Shown here: piece by piece, positions 1-7,580 of the stretch | Layout of the letters: each line of letters starts with the position of its first letter | Numbering within the stretch: the first letter of the stretch is position 1 | NCBI RefSeq assembly: GCF_900111325.1 | Contig: NZ_FOGW01000016.1 | Span: forward strand, 1-58,960 | Direction of reading: 5' to 3' | Source: Lachnobacterium bovis | GTDB lineage: Bacteria; Bacillota; Clostridia; Lachnospirales; Lachnospiraceae | DNA length: 58,960 nt | The notes under the pieces: generated by a model | Told to the model about the DNA's origin: nothing | The model's input: the letters and a program-made list of their open reading frames with translations, nothing else | Database searches by the model: none | Position numbers and translations under genes: made by a program

Positions 1-236
1 GGACCGGGATGGACGAACCACTGGTGTATCTGTTGTCGACCAACGGCATAGCAGAGTAGCCAAGTTCGGAAGGGATAAACGCTGAAGGCATCTAAGCGTG
101 AAGCCCCCCTCAAGATGAGATATCCCCTCCTAAAAGGAGATAAGACCCCTGAGAGACTAACAGGTAAATAGGGCAGAGGTGGAAGTGCAGTAATGTATGT
201 AGCTGACTGTTACTAATAGGTCGAAGGCTTGACCAA
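1..236 (+). rRNA. 23S ribosomal RNA, 3' end (partial)
   Basis: The first ~236 bases match the conserved 3' end of bacterial 23S rRNA: the sarcin/ricin-distal region beginning GGACCGGGATGGACG, the conserved GCTGAAGGCATCTAAG, and the closing ...GGTCGAAGGCTTGACC, which normally pairs with the GGTCAAG start of 23S. The gene enters from outside the window, so only the last part of domain VI is present. The exact 3' terminus is judged from the CTTGACC end and may be off by a few bases. No 5S gene follows; the next gene is tRNA-Trp after about 60 bases of AT-rich spacer. Confidence 0.96.
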
Positions 237-295
237 AAAAGGTTTTTAATAACTTGTATGAAGTTTTGAAGATATATGAAACAATTAAAGATTGA

Positions 296-366
296 AGGGG
301 TGTAGTTCATCGGTAGAATAAGAGTCTCCAAAACTCCAGAGGAGGGTTCGATTCCTTCCACCCCTG
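296..366 (+). tRNA. tRNA-Trp (anticodon CCA)
   Basis: A full cloverleaf can be folded. The 7-bp acceptor stem is 296-302 with 359-365, with G366 as discriminator. The D arm is 305-308 with 316-319, the anticodon loop is CTCCAAA (326-332) with CCA at 328-330, and the T stem 342-346/354-358 closes a TTCGATT loop. The bottom pair of the anticodon stem (A321-C337) is a mismatch. CCA is not encoded. It reads the single tryptophan codon UGG. It follows the 23S gene and ends in a terminator, so it is probably co-transcribed with the rRNA operon. Confidence 0.95.
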
Positions 367-371
367 TATGT

Positions 372-406
372 AGAACGCTTTTGGATGTATGAAGCGTTCT
401 TTTTTC
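372..406 (+). terminator. intrinsic terminator of the rRNA/tRNA-Trp unit
   Basis: A 9-bp perfect stem AGAACGCTT (372-380) / AAGCGTTCT (392-400) with an 11-base loop is followed by a run of T. It lies directly after tRNA-Trp. An in-frame ATG at 385 inside this hairpin is therefore not the start of the next gene. Confidence 0.88.
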
Positions 407-435
407 TGTATTTATTATTTTTAAGAGGTATTTTT

Positions 436-1647
436 ATGAATGAATTATTATTAACGATTGAAGATTTTAAAAGAAATTTATTTGAATATAAAGAAAAATA
501 TATATTACTAGATTTACGAGATGGGGAACAATATATGTATGGACATATACCTAATGCTATAAATTGTAGGGCTGATATATTAAATATGGCTTTGGATAAT
601 ATACAAAGTGGTGATATTGATAAAGTATTAAGTAATGTTAAATTAGAAAAAAATAAAAAAATTATAATTTATTCTGATAGTAATAAAGACTCTTCAATCC
701 TAGGGGAAAAATTGTATGAGTTAGGATTTGATGTTAAAGTCATTAAAGATGGATATGTTTCATGGATATTATATAAAATGGAGCAAGAAGTCAAAGATGA
801 TGAAAGTGATAAAAACGCTGAAGTAGAATTATCAATAAGAAAAAAATTTCACAAAAAGATTTTTTCAAAGTTTGCGAAAGCAATAAAGACATATGAACTT
901 TTAAAGCCAAATGATAAAGTTATGGTTTGTATTTCAGGTGGAAAAGATTCTATGTTAATGGCTAAACTTTTTCAGGAATTAAAAAGACATGATAGATTTC
1001 CATTTGAATTAGAGTTTGTTGTTATGGATCCTGGGTATAATAATGCGAACAGAAAAGTTATTGAGTTAAATGCGAAGTTGTTAGATATTCCAATAAAAAT
1101 ATTTGATACACCAATATTTGATACAGTTGTCGATATTGAAAAATCGCCATGTTATTTATGTGCAAGAATGCGAAGAGGATATTTATACAGCTATGCTCAA
1201 AAATTAGGTTGCAATAAAATTGCGCTAGGCCATCATTATGATGATGTTATAGAAACTATTTTAATGGGAATGCTTTATGGAGCTCAAATTCAAACAATGA
1301 TGCCTAAACTTCATAGTACAAATTTTGAAGGATTAGAATTGATTAGACCATTATATTTAGTTCGTGAGGAAGATATTATTAAGTGGAGAGAATATAATGA
1401 ATTGTATTTTTTACAATGTGCGTGCAAGTTTACGGATGAAACATCATCTTTGATGGGCAATAGTTTAAAAGAATCAAGTTCGAAGCGTAAAGAAGTGAAA
1501 AATTTAATTAAGGAACTAAAAAAAGTGAATCCATATGTAGAAGGTAATATTTTTAAAAGTGTAGAAAATGTCAATTTGAGTACAATAATTGCATATAAAA
1601 CAAATGGACATAAATACAGTTTTTTGGATTCATATGATGAAAAATAA
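436..1647 (+). CDS. rhodanese-like domain fused to TtcA-family tRNA 2-thiolation protein
   Basis: 403 residues. Residues ~1-118 resemble a rhodanese domain. Residues ~140-380 form a PP-loop ATPase of the TtcA family (tRNA 2-thiocytidine biosynthesis), with the P-loop SGGKDS at 167-172, a CYLC pair at 239/242 before RMRRG, and CAC at 328-330. Together these fit the cysteine set that binds an Fe-S cluster in TtcA. TtcA activates C32 of certain tRNAs with ATP and inserts sulfur. The rhodanese part has Ser80 (IIYSDSN) where the persulfide-carrying Cys normally sits, so it may not carry sulfur itself. The start at 436 is chosen because AAGAGG lies 7 bases upstream; the earlier ATG at 385 is inside a terminator. 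A LysR gene follows 29 bases downstream. Exact tRNA target is inferred. Confidence 0.82.
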   Translation: MNELLLTIEDFKRNLFEYKEKYILLDLRDGEQYMYGHIPNAINCRADILNMALDNIQSGDIDKVLSNVKLEKNKKIIIYSDSNKDSSILGEKLYELGFDVKVIKDGYVSWILYKMEQEVKDDESDKNAEVELSIRKKFHKKIFSKFAKAIKTYELLKPNDKVMVCISGGKDSMLMAKLFQELKRHDRFPFELEFVVMDPGYNNANRKVIELNAKLLDIPIKIFDTPIFDTVVDIEKSPCYLCARMRRGYLYSYAQKLGCNKIALGHHYDDVIETILMGMLYGAQIQTMMPKLHSTNFEGLELIRPLYLVREEDIIKWREYNELYFLQCACKFTDETSSLMGNSLKESSSKRKEVKNLIKELKKVNPYVEGNIFKSVENVNLSTIIAYKTNGHKYSFLDSYDEK

Positions 1648-1676
1648 TAGGTATAGGGATTTAGGCAGGAGGAAAC

Positions 1677-2582
1677 ATGACATTACAGCAGTTAAATCAG
1701 GTTATAGTTATCGCTGATGCAGGATCTATGAATGAGGCATCAAAGCGTTTATTTGTTTCGCAACCTAATTTATCGTCAGTTGTGAAAGAGTTAGAAGAAG
1801 AGACTGGAATAATTATTTTTCTTAGATCGAATAGGGGAATTGTTATTACACCAGAAGGAGAAGAATTTATTGGATATGCGAAGCAAGTTATTCAGCAATA
1901 TGATTTAATGAGAGAAAGATATAATGCTACAACCGTGAAAAAGAAATTCAGCGTTTCAACACAGCATTATAGTTTTGCGGTAGAAGCTTTTGTCGAAATG
2001 GTTAAAACTTTTGGTATGGATGAATATGAATTCGCAATTCATGAGACAAAAACTAATATCGTAATAGAAAATGTAAAAAATATGAAAAGTGAAATAGGTG
2101 TATTATATTTAAGTGATTTTAACAAAAAAATCATGAAAAAAATTTTCTTGGAAAATAGTTTAGTATTTCAAGAGTTATTTGTATGTGATACGTTTGTTTA
2201 TTTGTGGAAAGGTCATCCCTTAGCAAATAAAAAAATAATTACTATGAAAGATTTAGAGAATTATCCATGTCTAGCTTTTGAACAAGGTACAAATAATTCA
2301 TTTTATTTTGCGGAAGAAATGAAAAGTACTTACCAATATAAACAAATAATTCGAGGCGATGATCGAGCAACGATGCTTAATTTGATGAGAGGTTTGTTAG
2401 GATTTACGTTGTGTTCTGGAATTATTAGTGAGAATTTGAACGGAAATGATTATTTAGCAATTCCGTTAAAGGAAAGCGAAAAAATGCATATCGGTTATAT
2501 AATGCATAAAGGGGCAAAATTAAGTCCTTTAGGGGAAAGATATGTGGATGAATTAAAAAAATATCAAAACAAAGTTTTATAA
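1677..2582 (+). CDS. LysR-family transcriptional regulator
   Basis: 301 residues with the LysR layout: an N-terminal winged helix-turn-helix (residues ~1-60, with NEASKRLFVSQPNLSSVVKE as the recognition region), a linker helix, then a periplasmic-binding-like effector domain (~90-300). The start is preceded by GGAGGAAAC. It sits 29 bases after the TtcA-like gene, probably in one transcript. The next genes on the same strand are the methionine importer metNIQ, so a role in methionine or sulfur control is possible, but only proximity supports that. The effector cannot be read from the sequence. Confidence 0.9.
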   Translation: MTLQQLNQVIVIADAGSMNEASKRLFVSQPNLSSVVKELEEETGIIIFLRSNRGIVITPEGEEFIGYAKQVIQQYDLMRERYNATTVKKKFSVSTQHYSFAVEAFVEMVKTFGMDEYEFAIHETKTNIVIENVKNMKSEIGVLYLSDFNKKIMKKIFLENSLVFQELFVCDTFVYLWKGHPLANKKIITMKDLENYPCLAFEQGTNNSFYFAEEMKSTYQYKQIIRGDDRATMLNLMRGLLGFTLCSGIISENLNGNDYLAIPLKESEKMHIGYIMHKGAKLSPLGERYVDELKKYQNKVL

Positions 2583-2643
2583 TTTTTTGATTAAAGCATA
2601 TTTTGAAGTGAGTAGATCAATATTACTGCCAAAAAATATTTTG

Positions 2644-2796
2644 TATAATGAGTAGTGATATAAACCAAGAGATTAAAATAGATAAAAGGAGCACTCCTAG
2701 TGACTGCTACTTATATAATTGTTAGATTTAATGAATATTCAATTAAAAATTTGACAATTTCTAAGTTATAGCGGAACAGGAGTAGCTCTTTTTTTA
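2644..2796 (+). ncRNA. candidate structured RNA ending in a terminator, upstream of metNIQ
   Basis: The 459-base gap before metN holds two signals; this is the first. A TATAAT box (2644-2649) is followed by a stretch that folds into an outer stem, GAGCACTCCT (2689-2698) with AGGAGTAGCTC (2778-2788, one bulged A), ending in a long T run. Inside is a second fully paired 10-bp stem at about 2718-2727/2750-2759 (with G-U pairs). The pattern fits a ~140-base small RNA or a terminated leader. No SAM-box (S-box), T-box or purine riboswitch core is recognisable. A -35 box is weak. No protein-coding potential with a ribosome site is visible. Confidence 0.4.
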
Positions 2797-2900
2797 TTAA
2801 ATTTCGTTGAATGTATAAATAATAAAAATTATAGTTGCTATAAATTTTATTTATATCAGAGTATCAAAACTGCATATTATGTTATTTATTAGAATCTTGC

Positions 2901-3009
2901 TATAATATATTTGGAGTTATAGTTATGAAGTTTTGATATATTTTTAAGTGAAAAAGGATTGTGGTAAAAAAATCCTTTTGGGGATGTGCGATAAACATAT
3001 CCCCTTTTT
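2901..3009 (+). promoter_or_regulatory. metNIQ promoter and attenuator-like leader
   Basis: TATAAT at 2901-2906 is a good -10 box without a clear -35. The leader then shows hairpin A, AAAAGGATT (2952-2960) / AATCCTTTT (2971-2979), directly abutting hairpin B, GGGGATGTG (2980-2988) with 2996-3004, which is followed by TTTTT (3005-3009). Hairpin B is a good intrinsic terminator only 33 bases before metN. AAAAAGG at 2951 could also pair with CCCCTTTTT at 3001, giving an alternative fold, so transcription into metN may be controlled by attenuation. A 10-bp inverted repeat TATCAAAACT (2862-2871) / AGTTTTGATA (2929-2938) brackets the promoter and could be an operator. Confidence 0.55.
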
Positions 3010-3041
3010 AACACAATACCAAAAAATTAAAGGAGTCAATC

Positions 3042-4085
3042 ATGCAGAATAAAGAGAGTAGTTTTAATAAGCAAGATGATGTGTTAATAGAATTTGAAGA
3101 TGTATGTAAAGTATATCAAACTTCAAAAGGTCAAGTTAATGCATTAAATAATATTAATTTAAAAATAAAAAAAGGTTCTATATGTGGAATCATAGGTTTA
3201 TCTGGAGCAGGAAAATCTACATTGGTTCGATGTATTAATTTATTAGAAAAGCCAACTAGTGGAAAAGTGATTCTTAATGGAGTTAATTTGATGGATATTT
3301 CAGAAAAAGAATTACGACAAAAAAGACAAAAAATAGGAATGATTTTTCAACATTTTAATTTGTTAGAACAAAGAACAGCATTAGATAATATATGTTTTTC
3401 GTTGGAATTAGCTGGAATATCAAAAAAAGAGGCTAGATCAAAAGCTATGAAATATCTTGAAATAGTCGATTTGGTTGATAGAAAAGATAATTATCCTTCT
3501 CAACTTTCAGGTGGACAAAAGCAAAGAATTGCTATAGCAAGGGCTTTGGCAACAGAACCAGAAGTTTTGTTGTGCGATGAAGCTACTAGTGCACTTGATC
3601 CTACAACGACAAGTTCTATTTTAGATTTGTTAAAAGATATAAATGAAAAATTAGGTGTTACGGTTGTTATTATCACACATGAAATGAGAGTTGTTGAAAA
3701 AATATGTAATCATGTTGTGGTAGTTAATCAAGGTGAGATAGTAGAGGAGGGAGATGTTAAAGAAGTATTCTTATTGCCTAAATCTAAGTATACTAAACAA
3801 ATGTTATATCCTAATTTAAGTAATTTTGATGAAATTAATTCAAGAAAAATATTTAGAATTTCCTTCGATGGTCAATCATCTTACGAGCCTGTAATTGCTA
3901 ATTTGGTTTTAAAATGTCAAGCTAAGATAAATATTTTAGGCGCAAGCACCGAAAATGTTGGTGGAAAAGCATTTGGACAGATGCTTATTGAGATGCCAAA
4001 GGATGAGAACGTATTAGAAAAAGTTAAAAGTTACTTAGATGAAATTCACATTAATTATGAGGAGGATATAGAAAATGAGTGTTAG
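3042..4085 (+). CDS. metN: methionine ABC transporter ATP-binding protein MetN
   Basis: 347 residues. The ABC ATPase domain spans ~10-250: Walker A GLSGAGKST, Q-loop FQHFNLLEQ, signature LSGGQKQRIA, Walker B VLLCDEATSALD, and the switch histidine in IITHEM. The C-terminal ~80 residues form the NIL domain typical of MetN, where methionine binds to shut down transport. The ribosome site AAAGGAG precedes the ATG. The gene overlaps metI by 11 bases, so translation is probably coupled. Together with MetI and MetQ it imports D/L-methionine. Transcription is preceded by a terminator-like leader hairpin. Confidence 0.95.
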   Translation: MQNKESSFNKQDDVLIEFEDVCKVYQTSKGQVNALNNINLKIKKGSICGIIGLSGAGKSTLVRCINLLEKPTSGKVILNGVNLMDISEKELRQKRQKIGMIFQHFNLLEQRTALDNICFSLELAGISKKEARSKAMKYLEIVDLVDRKDNYPSQLSGGQKQRIAIARALATEPEVLLCDEATSALDPTTTSSILDLLKDINEKLGVTVVIITHEMRVVEKICNHVVVVNQGEIVEEGDVKEVFLLPKSKYTKQMLYPNLSNFDEINSRKIFRISFDGQSSYEPVIANLVLKCQAKINILGASTENVGGKAFGQMLIEMPKDENVLEKVKSYLDEIHINYEEDIENEC

Positions 4086-4743
4086 TTTTGATGTGCTTGT
4101 TGGCTTGCTAAAAAGTGGTATTGAAGAAACATTATATATGACAATCATAGGAACTCTTTTGGCTTATATTTTGGGTATCCCGCTTGGAGTTTTGTTATAT
4201 GTAACTTCAAAAGAAGGAATAAAGCCCAATAAAGTGATTTATGGTGTTTTTGGCACAATTATAAATATTGTAAGATCAATTCCTTTTATGATTTTACTTG
4301 TAGCGTTGATTCCATTTACAAGATTAGTTGTTGGAACATCGATTGGTACAGATGCTACAATTGTTCCTTTGGTGATAGGAGCTGCACCATTTGTCGCAAG
4401 AATGATAGAATCTTCATTACTAGAGGTTGATTATGGTGTAATTGAAGCAGCATTATCGATGGGAGCATCAAATTTTCAAATTATAAAAAAGGTTTTATTA
4501 CCAGAAGCAAAACCATCACTTTTAACAGGAAGTACAATTGCTATAACAACAATTTTAGGTTATTCAGCAATGGCAGGTTTTGTTGGAGGTGGTGGATTAG
4601 GTGCCACAGCATTAAATTATGGTTATTCTAGATATCAAACAGATATTATGCTTATAACAGTAGTTGTTCTTGTGATTATTGTTCAGATTTTTCAAGAAGT
4701 TGGAATGTATATTGTAAGAAAAACTGATAAAAGAAAAAAATAA
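4075..4743 (+). CDS. metI: methionine ABC transporter permease MetI
   Basis: 222 residues, about five hydrophobic segments, BPD_transp_1 permease fold. The EAA-type loop that docks on the ATPase is visible as VIEAALSMGASNFQI followed by LLPEA. Length and sequence fit MetI, the membrane dimer of the methionine importer. The start overlaps the end of metN by 11 bases; GGAGGATATAG in the metN tail provides the ribosome site. A 149-base gap with a small AAGTCA/TGACTT hairpin (4742-4760) separates it from the binding protein gene, which may let MetQ be made at a different level. Confidence 0.94.
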   Translation: MSVSFDVLVGLLKSGIEETLYMTIIGTLLAYILGIPLGVLLYVTSKEGIKPNKVIYGVFGTIINIVRSIPFMILLVALIPFTRLVVGTSIGTDATIVPLVIGAAPFVARMIESSLLEVDYGVIEAALSMGASNFQIIKKVLLPEAKPSLLTGSTIAITTILGYSAMAGFVGGGGLGATALNYGYSRYQTDIMLITVVVLVIIVQIFQEVGMYIVRKTDKRKK

Positions 4744-4892
4744 GTCAAATAAAATGACTTAAATAAAATCCAACATGAAAAAGTTAGCAAAAAGACACAA
4801 ATAAAACCTTACAGAAAAATAAGTCAAACAAAAAGGCTAAAAAACAAAAAGATAGTAAAAAATGTTATTTTTAATTAAGAGGAGAAAAAATT

Positions 4893-5738
4893 ATGAAGAA
4901 AAATATTAAATTACAACAAGTAAAAAACATTACAAAAAAAGCATTTACAGTAGGTCTTGTATTAACAATGACTGCAGGAATCTTTTCAGGATGTGGTTCT
5001 AAAGCAGATGATAAAACAATTAAAGTTGGTGCATCACCTTCACCACATGCTGAAATTCTTGAACAGATTAAAGATGATCTTAAAAAAGACGGATATAATC
5101 TTAATATCGTTGAATATAATGATTATGTAATTCCAAATAAGGCTTTAAATGATGGTGAAATTGATGCAAATTATTTCCAACACACAGCATACTTAGAAAA
5201 CTATAACAAAGAAAATAAAACAGATTTAGTTGAAGCTGGCAAAATTCATTTTGAACCTTTAGGAATTTATTCTAAAAAAATCAAATCTTTAAGTGAGATT
5301 AAAGATGGTGATGTTGTAATTGTACCAAATGATGCAACAAATGAAGCTAGAGCTTTATTATTACTTCAAGAAGAAGGAATTATCAAAGTAGATAAGAAAA
5401 AAGGATTCAAAGTCACAAAATTAGATGTTACAGAAAATCCAAAACATATTGAAATTAAAGAGTTAGCTGCAGAACAGTTACCAAGAGCACTTGATGATGC
5501 AAAAATCGGCGTTATTAATGGTAATTATGCTATCGATGGTGGATTAAAAATCAAAGATGCTTTAAGTTTAGAAAAAGGTTCTTCTGATGCAACAAAAGTA
5601 TATTCAAATATTATTGCTGTAAGAAAAAATGATAAAAACAATGAAAAGACAAAAGCTCTTGTAAAAGCTTTAAAATCGGAAAAAGTAAAGAAATTTATTG
5701 AAAAGAAATACAAAGGATCAGTTATTACAGTTAAATAA
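4893..5738 (+). CDS. metQ: methionine-binding lipoprotein MetQ
   Basis: 281 residues. An N-terminal signal peptide ends in a lipobox (IFSGC, Cys at ~33), so the mature protein is lipid-anchored outside the membrane. The rest is the NlpA/MetQ solute-binding fold: IKVGASPSPHAEIL near the start of the mature part, DYVIPNKALNDGEIDANYFQH, and the FEPLGIYS segment, all characteristic of MetQ. It delivers methionine to MetI. AGAGGAG precedes the ATG. The gene is followed by a tandem repeat array rather than a recognisable terminator. Confidence 0.94.
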   Translation: MKKNIKLQQVKNITKKAFTVGLVLTMTAGIFSGCGSKADDKTIKVGASPSPHAEILEQIKDDLKKDGYNLNIVEYNDYVIPNKALNDGEIDANYFQHTAYLENYNKENKTDLVEAGKIHFEPLGIYSKKIKSLSEIKDGDVVIVPNDATNEARALLLLQEEGIIKVDKKKGFKVTKLDVTENPKHIEIKELAAEQLPRALDDAKIGVINGNYAIDGGLKIKDALSLEKGSSDATKVYSNIIAVRKNDKNNEKTKALVKALKSEKVKKFIEKKYKGSVITVK

Positions 5739-5777
5739 TGATTCTGTGATAAAAACAAAATTATAAGTGAAAAATTT

Positions 5778-5948
5778 AATATTTAATAGAAAACTAAATA
5801 TTTAATAGAAAATTAAATATTTAATAGAAAACTAAATATTTAATAGAAAACTAAATATTTAATAGAAAATTAAATATTTAATAGAAAACTCAATATTTAG
5901 TAGAAAATTTAATATTTAATAGAAAACTAAATATTTAGTAGAAAATTA
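5778..5948. repeat. nine tandem copies of a 19-bp AT-rich unit
   Basis: Nine uninterrupted copies of the unit AATATTTAATAGAAAACTA follow metQ (9 x 19 = 171 bases). Variation is confined to a few positions (CTA/TTA/CTC/TTT at the unit end; TAGTAG for TAATAG in two copies). The period is constant. There are stop codons in the forward frames, so it is not coding. Function unknown; possible roles are a protein-binding array, an mRNA 3' region or simply a slippage product. Confidence 0.93.
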
Positions 5949-5986
5949 AATTTTTATAAAAAATACTATGTCAGTACATAAATCCT

Positions 5987-6015
5987 TTGACAAATGCCAA
6001 ATATGATGTCATAAT
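5987..6015 (+). promoter_or_regulatory. sigma-A type promoter for the HPr-like gene
   Basis: TTGACA (5987-5992), 17-base spacer, CATAAT (6010-6015). This is one of the best consensus promoters in the window. It lies about 80 bases before the HPr-like gene. Confidence 0.75.
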
Positions 6016-6093
6016 TCTAATGTTGCAAAAAAAATATAGCGACAATATTGAATGTTGATATTTAGAAATTTATGAGAAAGTTGGTAGTATTTT

Positions 6094-6327
6094 ATGTATG
6101 AAAATAAGAAAATGATTCGTTTTGCTGATACTAATGAAGTAAAAGAATTTGTTAAGGCTGCTGGAAAATGTGACTTTGATATTGATGTTATTTATAACAG
6201 AATCGTTATAGATGCAAAGTCTATTCTTGGAGTATTAGCACTTGGAATTAATAAGGATCTTACAATTGGATATCATGGAAATGATGAGAATTTTGAAAGT
6301 GTCCTAAGTGATTTATCTATTGCATAG
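6094..6327 (+). CDS. HPr-family protein lacking the phosphorylatable histidine
   Basis: 77 residues with the C-terminal half of HPr: DAKSILGVLALGI (Ser43 corresponds to regulatory Ser46 of HPr) followed by a glycine-containing strand and a final helix. The N-terminal TGxHARPA loop with active-site His15 is absent; the equivalent stretch reads FADTNEVKEFVKAAG and has no His. It therefore cannot pass phosphate from PEP in the usual way but might still be phosphorylated or bound at Ser43, as in Crh-type regulators. It has its own promoter and terminator, so it is monocistronic. Start context is poor in Shine-Dalgarno sequence (GAAAGTTGG). Confidence 0.75.
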   Translation: MYENKKMIRFADTNEVKEFVKAAGKCDFDIDVIYNRIVIDAKSILGVLALGINKDLTIGYHGNDENFESVLSDLSIA

Positions 6328-6369
6328 AAATCTAATTTATTTATTATAAGTTATAATATAAAAAAATTA

Positions 6370-6409
6370 AAACTGGTCAACGCAGTAATATACGCTGACC
6401 AGTTTTTTT
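6370..6409 (+). terminator. terminator of the HPr-like gene
   Basis: A 10-bp stem AAACTGGTCA (6370-6379) / TGACCAGTTT (6396-6405) is followed by T's. It also has A's on the 5' side, so it may work in both directions between the HPr-like gene and the convergent LysR gene. Confidence 0.88.
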
Positions 6410-6494
6410 GTCCTTAAAACATAATTATATTTAAAAATTATTCCTATAAAAAACTTAAAAAAAAGCAAAAAAAATTAAATGCTTATTTTAATGT

Positions 6495-7382
6495 TTAACT
6501 TTCGACTGCTGGTAATAAATCTAAAAATGCTTTTGTAGATGGTGATATAGGAAGTGATGTATTGATCGATGCAACCATCTGTCTTTTTGGCATTTTCTCC
6601 TTTGTATTTAATATAAATAATTCATTAGAATCTTTCACGCAATAATCTGGAACAAAGGCGATACCAAGTCCAATTTTTGCCATGTCAATTAACAAATCAT
6701 TACTACTTAATTCTATTTCGGGTAAAAGTTCCAACTGATGTTGTAAGAATTGTTTGTGTAAAAATTCACTAGTTGTACTTTTTCTTTCAAGCATCATTAA
6801 AGGGTATTGTTTTAATTCTTCAAAAGATATTTCTTTTTGCGTTAAATTAAAATAGTTTGGGTTAGCAACAAAAACATCGTGAAAATTAGCAACTGTTTTC
6901 TGCAAGTAAGAAGGATTTAAGTGAGAGTTAGGAAAGTTAGTAACGATTAAATCCACTTTACCTTGAGATAATAAGTCAACACAATTAATTGATGTGCCAT
7001 TTGTTACTTTGATAGGAACGTTTGGAAATTTCTTGTGAAATTCTTTGAAATATGGAACTAAAAAATATCTACAAATTGTATCGCTAGCTCCAATATGAAG
7101 TTGTCCTAAACCAAGATTACTTGCATCTAATAGTTGACCCTCACCACGAGCAATTAAATTCATAGCTGGTTCAACATGTTTTAATAAAACTTTTCCTGCT
7201 GGTGTTAATTGAACTTTTTTAGTGCTTCTAATAAATAGAGGTTGTTCAAGTTTACGTTCAAGAGTTTTAATAGACTGACTTACAGCTGATTGTGAAATAA
7301 ATAATTTTTTACTTGCTTCGGAAAAACTTAATGAAGAAGCAACATAATAAAAAACTTTGTATAGTTCATAATTAATATCCAT
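6495..7382 (-). CDS. LysR-family transcriptional regulator (candidate purine-gene regulator)
   Basis: 295 residues: LysR winged helix-turn-helix (residues ~1-60, FSEASKKLFISQSAVSQSIK) and effector domain (~90-290). It is divergent from purL, with 198 bases between the two starts. That gap contains a perfect palindrome TATAAG-N5-CTTATA at 7424-7440, about 40 bases upstream of this gene's start. The same palindrome occurs upstream of purC. LysR proteins normally repress themselves and activate the divergent gene from a site of this kind, so control of purL and purCFB is a reasonable inference. No effector can be assigned. Confidence 0.9.
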   Translation of the reverse strand: MDINYELYKVFYYVASSLSFSEASKKLFISQSAVSQSIKTLERKLEQPLFIRSTKKVQLTPAGKVLLKHVEPAMNLIARGEGQLLDASNLGLGQLHIGASDTICRYFLVPYFKEFHKKFPNVPIKVTNGTSINCVDLLSQGKVDLIVTNFPNSHLNPSYLQKTVANFHDVFVANPNYFNLTQKEISFEELKQYPLMMLERKSTTSEFLHKQFLQHQLELLPEIELSSNDLLIDMAKIGLGIAFVPDYCVKDSNELFILNTKEKMPKRQMVASINTSLPISPSTKAFLDLLPAVES

Positions 7383-7423
7383 TGTATCCTCTTTTCTATT
7401 GTTTTCTACAGACTTATATATAT

Positions 7424-7440
7424 TATAAGAAGTGCTTATA
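7424..7440. promoter_or_regulatory. palindromic operator TATAAG-N5-CTTATA between lysR and purL
   Basis: TATAAG (7424-7429), AAGTG, CTTATA (7435-7440): a perfect 6-bp-arm inverted repeat of 17 bp containing ATAA-N7-TTAT, the half-site pattern known for the LysR protein CcpC. It overlaps a second, shifted palindrome (CTTATA 7413-7418 / TATAAG 7424-7429). A further CTTATAG half site is at 7491. The likely purL -10 box is TATACT at 7541-7546. An identical-arm site is found upstream of purC at 17990. Confidence 0.6.
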
Positions 7441-7580
7441 AGTATGTCAATTAAAAATTTATGGAATAAAGTTAATTAAAATTAGTAAAACTTATAGGTA
7501 AAATTAAATATATTAATTATGCTAATTCAATATTAAATGTTATACTTTACTTAGCAAAAAGATTTATCGGAGGTAAGTTT

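Noticed and set aside
385..435. Earlier in-frame ATG for the TtcA-like protein, adding a hydrophobic N-terminus
   Set aside because: The ATG lies inside the terminator hairpin of tRNA-Trp and has no ribosome site; the ATG at 436 has AAGAGG at proper distance and begins the rhodanese domain.
2583..3041. S-box (SAM-I) riboswitch or T-box upstream of metNIQ
   Set aside because: The conserved S-box core and the T-box AGGGTGGnACCGCG sequence are not present. Only unspecific stem structures remain, reported as candidates.
5778..5948. CRISPR array
   Set aside because: Units are head-to-tail without unique spacers, only 19 bp, and no cas genes are near.
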